This document shows positions 1 through 5,280 of a stretch of 8,457 nt of DNA, piece after piece (the first letter of the stretch is position 1; each line of letters opens with the position of its first letter). The stretch covers positions 1-8,457 of the forward strand of contig MGXQ01000054.1 in NCBI GenBank assembly GCA_001801405.1, read 5' to 3'. Below the pieces are notes generated by a model. The model was not told the DNA's origin. It did no database searches and saw nothing but the letters and a program-made list of their open reading frames with translations. Source of the DNA: Gammaproteobacteria bacterium RIFCSPHIGHO2_02_FULL_42_13 (lineage in GTDB: Bacteria > Pseudomonadota > Gammaproteobacteria > UBA12402). A program made the translations under genes and the position numbers.

Positions 1-32
1 ACTGAGGTACAGTCATTATTACCGTAGCCCCC

Positions 33-77
33 GTCATTCCGGAATTCCGCCGCAGTCGGAATATCCGGAATCCAGGG
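33..77. repeat. Dispersed-type inverted repeat downstream of dnaE
   Basis: An imperfect palindrome with arms ATTCCGGA-ATTCCG (36-49) and CGGAAT-a-TCCGGAAT (57-71) around a 7-nt loop, with one bulged A at 63. It is framed by GTC on the left and CCAGG on the right. The GTCATTCC...GGAATCCAGG outline matches a type of small repeat I remember as scattered between genes in several bacterial genomes; this is recollection, not a search. It lies about 25 bp beyond the dnaE stop, so the hairpin could stabilise the 3' end of the dnaE transcript. No T-run follows it on the minus strand, so it is not a convincing intrinsic terminator. Confidence 0.6.
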
Positions 78-100
78 GAATCAACGCGCAGAACTAAAAA

Positions 101-3100
101 TCAAAAATACACCGGCTCCACACCACTCTCCGGGAAAATTTCTCGCAACGATTTCAATAAATCATCTGTCGGTTGTACGCGCCACTTTGCATCCAATGGC
201 AATAATGCTTTTGCGCCTTTACTTTGAAACGACACACACACCGGACATTTGCCTTTGTGCGGTTTTAATGTCTGCATGAGCTTTTGTATGAACTCATCGA
301 CGTTTTGTTGTTCACGAACATTTAATAACAAATGTTTGGCATACGATTCGCGGGCTTCTGACATCGTTAAAATTTTCTTTGTCGTAATACGATAACGGCC
401 GCTGTACTCATTTAAACTTGCTTCGCCTTCCACAATTAACAATTGATCTTTGTTTAAGAGCGAACGATACGTATCATAAATATCTGAAAACAAACAGACA
501 TCAATGCGTCCGGTGCCATCATCTAAGGTTAAAAATGCAATGCGATCGCCATGGCGATTTTGAATCGTGCGAATGTCTGCGACGATGCCGGCAATGACCA
601 TCGTTTTGTTATTGACTTGTTGCACATCGACAATTTTGCTTGTCACAATATGCACGAGTTCTTTTTCATATTGACCAATCGGATGCCCCGATAGATAAAA
701 ACCGAGCGTTTCTTTCTCACCCGCTAAGCGTTCACGATCAGACCACGTGGGTGCTTGCGTATAAGTTTGCTGATGCTCGATGGGTATGTCATAATCGCCG
801 CCAAACAAATCGTTTTGTCCATGTTCTTTGTCACGTAAATATTGTTCGGCGCCGTGTACGGCATCCTTGAGTGTCGCTAACAAAGCGGCGCGATGGATAT
901 CAAATTGATCCATGGCACCTGCTTTAATTAAGGCTCCCATGACGCGATGATTCACTTTGCGCAAGTCCACGCGTCGACAAAAATCAAACAAATCCACAAA
1001 GGCATCACCGCTTTTTTGTGCGGCTAAAATAGCTTCGACCGCGGCTTCGCCGACACCTTTAATTGCGCCTAATCCATAAATAATTTTACCATCGACCACT
1101 CTAAAATGATAATCACTGTAATTAATAGATGGCGGCGTGATTTTTAATTTCATGGCTTGGCATTCTTCAACAAAGCGAACCAATTTATCGGTGTTGTCCA
1201 TATCAGACGATAAGACCGCTGCCATAAATTCGGCGGGATAATGTGTTTTTAACCACGCCGTTTGATACGCTAACAATGCATACGCAGCTGAATGTGATTT
1301 GTTAAATCCATAGCCGGCAAATTTTTCCATTAAGTCAAAAATAAAGTTTGCACGAATTTCGGGGACATCGCGTTCAATCGCGCCGGTTACAAATTTTTTG
1401 CGTTGCTTCGCCATTTCTTTGGGGTTTTTCTTACCCATGGCTTTACGTAAAATATCGGCGCTGCCGAGTGAATAACCCGCGAGCACTTGCGCGATTTGCA
1501 TGACTTGTTCTTGATATAAAATAACGCCGTACGTGGGCTGTAATACCGGTACTAATTTCGCATGGGGATAAACCACCTGCGCGCGACCATGTTTACGATC
1601 GATAAAATCATCGACCATGCCGGATTGCAAAGGACCTGGTCGAAATAAGGCAACGAGCGCTACAATATCTTCAAAACGATCGGGTTGTAAGCGTTTTACC
1701 AAGTCGCGCATGCCGCGTGATTCTAACTGAAATACCGCCGTGGTTTGACAGGCTTTTAATAATTTAAACGTGGCGGGATCATCCGTTGAAATTAATGAAA
1801 TATCTAATTGATCGTCGTCTGTTTCAACAACTCGGCCGCAAGCGGCCGAGATTGTTTCCTTAATTGATTTCGCCTGCGCGGGAAACCCGCGCGAACGGCG
1901 ACCAGAGGGGAGCATTGCATTGCTCCCCTCTGGACTCCCCAGCGCCCTTGTCTCCGCTGCAAGCAGCGGAGATTTCTTACTTTTATATTTATTGATGGCG
2001 CGCACGGCCCAATCAATAATAGTCAGCGTGCGCAAACCTAAAAAGTCGAATTTTACAAGGCCCACCGCTTCAACGTCATGTTTATCAAATTGCGTGACTA
2101 AAACAGAACTGCCAGGCTCGCAATAGAGCGGCGCAAAATCCGTTAATTTTGTGGAGGCGATAACCACACCGCCCGCGTGTTTGCCGACATTGCGCGTTAA
2201 ACCTTCTAGCTTTTTGGCCAAATCAATTAAGACGCGGACTTCTTCCTCTTGTTGATAACGCTCGCGCAATAATGCTTCGTCATCCATTGCTTTGTTGAGC
2301 GTCATGCCGATTTCAAACGGAATTAATTTCGCGAGTTGATCGACAAAACCATACGGGTGCCCGAGTACGCGCCCGACATCGCGCACAACCGCTTTTGCGG
2401 CCATCGTGCCATAGGTAATGATTTGTGAAACAGAGCGTCGTCCGTATTTTTGTGCGACATATTCAATGACGCGATCGCGCCCATCCATACAAAAATCGAT
2501 ATCAAAGTCGGGCATGGAGACGCGTTCTGGATTTAAAAAACGTTCGAACAGCAAATCAAACTTTAAGGGATCTAAATCGGTAATTTTTAAAGCGTAAGCA
2601 ACCAATGAGCCTGCGCCCGATCCACGTCCTGGCCCGACGGGTACGCCGTTTTCTTTTGCCCATTGAATAAAGTCCGCCACAATTAAAAAATAACCGGCAA
2701 AACCCATCTGAATGATCACGTCAATTTCGCGTTGTAATCGCTCATCATACGGTTTGCGTTTTTCGGCAAAATCATCGGCGGTTGCGTCGAATAACATGTT
2801 TAAACGTTTTTCATAACCCGCTTTTGCTAATCGCGCGAAATAGTCATCCAAACTACACTGTTGATCGGGGACAGGAAATTTAGGTAAAGACACTTTGTTT
2901 AAAACCAATTGAACTGAACAGCGTTTAGCAATTTCAAGGGTGTTTTCGATCGCTTCGGGAATATCGGCAAACAACTCAATCATTTCTTGTGATGATTTTA
3001 GATATTGTTGTTCTGTATATAAATGCGGGCGCTTTCTGTCCGATAACAACCAGCCCTCGTGAATACAGACTTTAGCTTCATGTGATTCAAAGTCTTCTTT

Positions 3101-3718
3101 TGTTAGAAAATGCACGTTATTTGTTGCAACAACCGGCAGATTGTACTCAGTGGCTAAATCTAAGGCGCGACGAATATATAAATCTTCGAAGGGATGGCCA
3201 ACGCGATGCAATTCTAAATAAAATCGATTTGGAAAATGCTGCATCCAAAATTCTAAGCATTGTTTTGCGTGAGCCGTTTTATTGGCAATCAGTAATTGGC
3301 CGATGTCGCCTTCGCAACCGGCGGATAAAGCAATTAATCCTTCGCAACGATCAGGACGAAACCAATCTAAGCGTAAGACCGCTTTTCCATGTTGCTGTCC
3401 TTCGACATACGCTTTGGAAATTAATTTGATGAGATTTTTATAGCCGGGTTCATTTTGGCATAGCAATACTAAGCGATCGGGCTTTTTCGTATCGCGATTG
3501 TTCTCAACCCACACTTCACAACCAATAATGGGTTTGATCTTTGCGTTCAATGCGGCGCGATAGAATTTAATCAGACCAAATAGATTGGCATGATCGGTCA
3601 ACGCTAACGCGGGCATTTGAAGTTCGACTGCTTTGCGCGTCAATTCATTGATTCGCACGACGCCATCGATGATGGAATATTCCGAGTGAATATGAAGGTG
3701 AACAAATGGCTGCGTCAT
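101..3718 (-). CDS. dnaE: DNA polymerase III subunit alpha (replicative polymerase), with an in-frame palindromic insert
   Basis: This is the catalytic subunit of the replicative polymerase, acting with the clamp, the clamp loader and the proofreading subunit at the fork. The PHP domain covers about residues 5-275 and starts with an HLHIH motif. The polymerase core has GPGRGSGAGS near residues 361-372, PDFDIDF at 403-408 (catalytic D404 and D406) and FDFLGL with the third aspartate, D558; E. coli equivalents are D401, D403 and D555. Fingers motifs follow (FRPGPLQSGM near 690, GYGFNKSHSAAYAL near 803). Next come a helix-hairpin-helix region near 880-900, a clamp-binding motif QNDLF at 968-972, an OB fold near 1030-1110 and a C-terminal domain resembling the E. 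coli tau-binding end. The length is 1205 residues against 1160 in E. coli. Most of the excess is residues 581-631, encoded by a palindromic element. The ATG at 3716-3718 has only a weak ribosome site but matches the family start. The gene is otherwise intact and stands alone in the window. Confidence 0.98.
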   Translation of the reverse strand: MTQPFVHLHIHSEYSIIDGVVRINELTRKAVELQMPALALTDHANLFGLIKFYRAALNAKIKPIIGCEVWVENNRDTKKPDRLVLLCQNEPGYKNLIKLISKAYVEGQQHGKAVLRLDWFRPDRCEGLIALSAGCEGDIGQLLIANKTAHAKQCLEFWMQHFPNRFYLELHRVGHPFEDLYIRRALDLATEYNLPVVATNNVHFLTKEDFESHEAKVCIHEGWLLSDRKRPHLYTEQQYLKSSQEMIELFADIPEAIENTLEIAKRCSVQLVLNKVSLPKFPVPDQQCSLDDYFARLAKAGYEKRLNMLFDATADDFAEKRKPYDERLQREIDVIIQMGFAGYFLIVADFIQWAKENGVPVGPGRGSGAGSLVAYALKITDLDPLKFDLLFERFLNPERVSMPDFDIDFCMDGRDRVIEYVAQKYGRRSVSQIITYGTMAAKAVVRDVGRVLGHPYGFVDQLAKLIPFEIGMTLNKAMDDEALLRERYQQEEEVRVLIDLAKKLEGLTRNVGKHAGGVVIASTKLTDFAPLYCEPGSSVLVTQFDKHDVEAVGLVKFDFLGLRTLTIIDWAVRAINKYKSKKSPLLAAETRALGSPEGSNAMLPSGRRSRGFPAQAKSIKETISAACGRVVETDDDQLDISLISTDDPATFKLLKACQTTAVFQLESRGMRDLVKRLQPDRFEDIVALVALFRPGPLQSGMVDDFIDRKHGRAQVVYPHAKLVPVLQPTYGVILYQEQVMQIAQVLAGYSLGSADILRKAMGKKNPKEMAKQRKKFVTGAIERDVPEIRANFIFDLMEKFAGYGFNKSHSAAYALLAYQTAWLKTHYPAEFMAAVLSSDMDNTDKLVRFVEECQAMKLKITPPSINYSDYHFRVVDGKIIYGLGAIKGVGEAAVEAILAAQKSGDAFVDLFDFCRRVDLRKVNHRVMGALIKAGAMDQFDIHRAALLATLKDAVHGAEQYLRDKEHGQNDLFGGDYDIPIEHQQTYTQAPTWSDRERLAGEKETLGFYLSGHPIGQYEKELVHIVTSKIVDVQQVNNKTMVIAGIVADIRTIQNRHGDRIAFLTLDDGTGRIDVCLFSDIYDTYRSLLNKDQLLIVEGEASLNEYSGRYRITTKKILTMSEARESYAKHLLLNVREQQNVDEFIQKLMQTLKPHKGKCPVCVSFQSKGAKALLPLDAKWRVQPTDDLLKSLREIFPESGVEPVYF
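1826..1978 (-). mobile_element. Four-hairpin palindromic element inserted in frame in dnaE (copy A)
   Basis: Four hairpins lie in a row; order is given on the coding (minus) strand. H1 (1951-1972) has 10-bp arms around a 2-nt centre. H2 (1902-1933) has a 13-bp perfect stem (CCAGAGGGGAGCA) and a 6-nt loop. H3 (1871-1900) has a 4-bp CGCC/GGCG clamp outside a 7-bp GCGCGGG/CCCGCGC stem with a 3-nt loop. H4 (1831-1850) has a 9-bp CTCGGCCGC stem extended by AACAA/TTGTT across one bulge. With the ends chosen here the element is 153 bp, exactly 51 codons, and is translated as DnaE residues 581-631 with no stop. E. coli DnaE has only a short loop at this place. The element shares architecture and conserved patches with copy B at 4041-4203. 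It carries no gene of its own. The end points are uncertain by several bases. Confidence 0.88.
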
Positions 3719-3772
3719 ACGTTAATGATATCCATTTCATACGTCGTTGAATAGTTTTTCACTTTATCATTT

Positions 3773-3836
3773 CAGCTCTGAGCTTAGAAGTCCTCTGAAA
3801 CCCTTTCTATGACTAGTTTTCCTCAGCTCAGAGCTG
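3773..3836. promoter_or_regulatory. Pair of matching dyads in the divergent intergenic region
   Basis: CAGCTCTGAGCT (3773-3784) and its exact reverse complement AGCTCAGAGCTG (3825-3836) form a 12-nt inverted repeat with a 40-nt spacer. Each arm is itself an 11-nt dyad of the form AGCTC-N-GAGCT, with centres at 3779 and 3830. The centres are 51 bp apart, close to five helical turns. They lie between the dnaE start and the rightward promoter, so they could be paired operator sites serving either gene. Alternatively they form a stem in a dnaE leader transcript. No regulator can be named. Confidence 0.4.
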
Positions 3837-3860
3837 GTTTGTAAGTTTTTACGTAAACTA

Positions 3861-3889
3861 TTGCAGAAAGACGTAAAATTGCTTAATAT
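3861..3889 (+). promoter_or_regulatory. Predicted sigma70 promoter for the barrel gene
   Basis: TTGCAG (3861-3866) and TAATAT (3884-3889) are separated by exactly 17 bp, a good match to the sigma70 consensus. The inferred transcription start is near 3896, leaving a leader of about 100 nt before the ATG at 3999. The heptamer ACGTAAA occurs at 3851-3857 and again at 3871-3877, flanking the -35 box and 20 bp apart, which could be a regulator site. A weaker second candidate starts with TTGACC at 3919. No promoter is obvious in front of the next gene, so this one probably serves both. Confidence 0.6.
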
Positions 3890-3984
3890 TATGTCAGCCG
3901 AAATGAGATGCTTAAATTTTGACCACATCTTTGAGAAACGTGATTAAAACATCTGAACGGGTTTGTATCGGTACCCGATAAACC

Positions 3985-3990
3985 GAAAGG
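3985..3990 (+). promoter_or_regulatory. Ribosome binding site deciding the barrel gene start
   Basis: AAAGGA lies 8 nt before the ATG at 3999. The reading frame remains open upstream to a TTG at 3963, but that codon has no comparable site. The residues from 3999 (MIKKAIFSVSV) look like the positively charged start of a signal peptide. The ATG at 3999 is therefore the better start. Confidence 0.7.
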
Positions 3991-3998
3991 ATAGCGCT

Positions 3999-5189
3999 AT
4001 GATTAAAAAAGCAATTTTCTCTGTGAGTGTATTTTTATTGCGAAGCAAATACGCCGCGGCTTGCCGCGGGTACTTTACGCATGGGGTTTCTAAAGGGGAG
4101 AGGCGACTCTCCCCTTTAGTCGCCGAGCGCGAATTTACTTCGCGCAGGCGATCAATAAAAGAAATAAAAATACCCCGCCTGCTTGCAGCGGGGATTTTTA
4201 TTTGTTCTATGGCATTTGCCGATTTTCAATTTGTTAATGGCCAATACAATCACCCGTTTGTTGAATTTGGGGGGTCGGGTTATTATTTAAATAATAGTGA
4301 ATTTAAATTAGGGACGGTATCCGGTGGCAATGCCCCGCTCGTTAAAATGACGAATAATGGCATTACGCCGCAGTGGAATTTGGGATTGGGGTATCAATTT
4401 TTAAATTGTAGCGATAATGCATTGACACGCATGTTTGGTAATGAGGAATCGGTTGAATTGAAAGCGGATTATTTTAATAAGGTTAATAGAACCACTAACG
4501 GTAATCCGGGGACTGGTTCGATATACTTTATTGACACAGGGGCTTTTATAACAGGTAATTCGACCCCCTTGCTTTTACATAATTTAAAATTAAGTGATCG
4601 ACAACGCCGAACGAATGTCGGGTTATATTTTAAAAGCCATCGTTATACGACCAATCCGAAAGTGACGTTGACGCCCTATGCGGGATTGGTGTATACGGAT
4701 TATCGTGATTTTTATCAGTATTTTCTCGCATATGCTGCGCCGGCGTATCAAACGGATACTGAAAAATATACGATTGATGTCAACTATTACGGCCCGAGCT
4801 TTGGTAATCGTTTAACGTATAATTTAACAACAACATTGGCTGCTTTCACCGATGTTGAAGCACAATTGTTACATGCGAATGCGGATTTATCTGCTCGACA
4901 AGATCCAGTGTCCAGGCCTGCCGGCAGTTTTAATACGCGTATTGTGAAAGATGATGATAGCATGGGCATTACCTATCGCACGATTTTAACAGCCGGCCTT
5001 GATTACAATTTTAAGGCTAATCCGAATGGTCTTGCGATTGAGTTGATGGGTGGGTTAGATCGCTGGGGTTATAAACCGGTTGTGATTACGCCAAATGCAA
5101 ATAACAGCACGCCTGCGCATTTGCATGGTGATACGCAAAATAATGGTTTTGTGATGTTAAACGTGACAGTGCCGTTGACGTTTATTTAG
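3999..5189 (+). CDS. Predicted outer-membrane beta-barrel protein with an interrupted signal peptide
   Basis: I do not recognise a named family. The 396-residue protein starts with MIKKAIFSVSVFLL, a typical signal-peptide beginning. It resumes signal-like character at residues 66-74 (IFICSMAFA) with a likely cleavage before D75. Between these lie about 50 arginine-rich, charged residues encoded by a palindromic element. The mature part, about 322 residues, is rich in Gly, Asn, Tyr and Thr. It has alternating polar and hydrophobic stretches (for example VTLTPYAGLVYTDYRDF) and ends in FVMLNVTVPLTFI, resembling the last strand of outer-membrane barrels, although the final residue is Ile rather than Phe. 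The one obvious cysteine in the mature part is in the LNCSD stretch. The location is inferred to be the outer membrane; the cargo or role is unknown. The next gene starts 91 bp downstream on the same strand and is probably co-transcribed. A shorter product starting elsewhere after the insertion cannot be excluded. Confidence 0.72.
   Translation: MIKKAIFSVSVFLLRSKYAAACRGYFTHGVSKGERRLSPLVAEREFTSRRRSIKEIKIPRLLAAGIFICSMAFADFQFVNGQYNHPFVEFGGSGYYLNNSEFKLGTVSGGNAPLVKMTNNGITPQWNLGLGYQFLNCSDNALTRMFGNEESVELKADYFNKVNRTTNGNPGTGSIYFIDTGAFITGNSTPLLLHNLKLSDRQRRTNVGLYFKSHRYTTNPKVTLTPYAGLVYTDYRDFYQYFLAYAAPAYQTDTEKYTIDVNYYGPSFGNRLTYNLTTTLAAFTDVEAQLLHANADLSARQDPVSRPAGSFNTRIVKDDDSMGITYRTILTAGLDYNFKANPNGLAIELMGGLDRWGYKPVVITPNANNSTPAHLHGDTQNNGFVMLNVTVPLTFI
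4041..4203 (+). mobile_element. Four-hairpin palindromic element inserted in frame in the barrel gene signal region (copy B)
   Basis: It has the same four-hairpin order as copy A. H1 (4050-4072) has arms CCGCGGC/GCCGCGG around TT, extended by TAC/GTA across one bulge. H2 (4090-4119) has a 13-bp perfect stem CTAAAGGGGAGAG closed by a GCGA tetraloop. H3 (4121-4150) has the CGCC/GGCG clamp, a GCGCGAA/TTCGCGC stem and a 5-nt loop. Next comes ATCAATAAAAGAAA, matching the copy A patch ATCAATTAAGGAAA. H4 (4162-4203) has CCCCGC/GCGGGG with an inner TGC/GCA, extended by a perfect 10-bp AAATAAAAAT/ATTTTTATTT arm. It is translated as residues 15-69 of the host protein without a stop. The Ser-Ile-Lys-Glu at 4151-4162 is in the same frame as in copy A. 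The left end is uncertain. Confidence 0.88.
4162..4203 (+). other. Terminator-like hairpin inside a coding region (H4 of copy B)
   Basis: A GC-rich stem (CCCCGC...GCGGGG) is followed directly by ATTTTTATTT and preceded by the complementary AAATAAAAAT, so it resembles an intrinsic terminator in either direction. It sits about 165 nt into the open reading frame. Translating ribosomes would normally block such a structure, so it may act only when translation is poor. Termination here is inferred from shape alone. Confidence 0.35.
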
Positions 5190-5220
5190 TTTCGTTGATT
5201 TTTAGAATTGTTTTTCTGCA

Positions 5221-5236
5221 TCGGCGTGATCGCCGA
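5221..5236 (+). other. Small intercistronic hairpin
   Basis: TCGGCG (5221-5226) and CGCCGA (5231-5236) form a perfect 6-bp stem with a TGAT loop in the 91-bp gap between the two plus-strand genes. No T-run follows, so it is unlikely to terminate. It could protect or tune the expression of one cistron relative to the other. Nothing else is recognisable in this gap apart from the ribosome site of the next gene. Confidence 0.35.
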
Positions 5237-5280
5237 AATGATAGTTACAAAAAAAATATCGAGTGGAGTGAAAAAAAATA

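Noticed and set aside
36..71. Intrinsic terminator of dnaE
   Set aside because: The hairpin is good but no T-run follows it in the dnaE direction.
1826..1978. The dnaE insert as an intein or intron
   Set aside because: It is far too short for an intein, lacks splice-block motifs, is open in frame, and has a sister copy in an unrelated gene.
3082..3429. Plus-strand open frame of 115 codons inside dnaE
   Set aside because: It is antisense to the conserved PHP domain and has no recognisable product.
3963..3998. Upstream TTG start for the barrel gene
   Set aside because: It has no clear ribosome site, and the 12 extra residues would spoil the signal-peptide start that is evident from the ATG at 3999.
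1831..4193. Repeated hairpins as a CRISPR array or integron attachment sites
   Set aside because: There are no regular spacers, the two copies lie 2 kb apart inside genes, and the hairpins within a copy differ from one another.
4031..4203. ATTTTTATT at 4031-4039 and again at 4194-4202 as a target-site duplication flanking copy B
   Set aside because: The right copy is also the arm of the extended H4 stem, so the match may be part of the element or chance in A/T-rich DNA. Clean excision between the repeats removes 163 bp, which would shift the frame. No matching duplication is visible around copy A.
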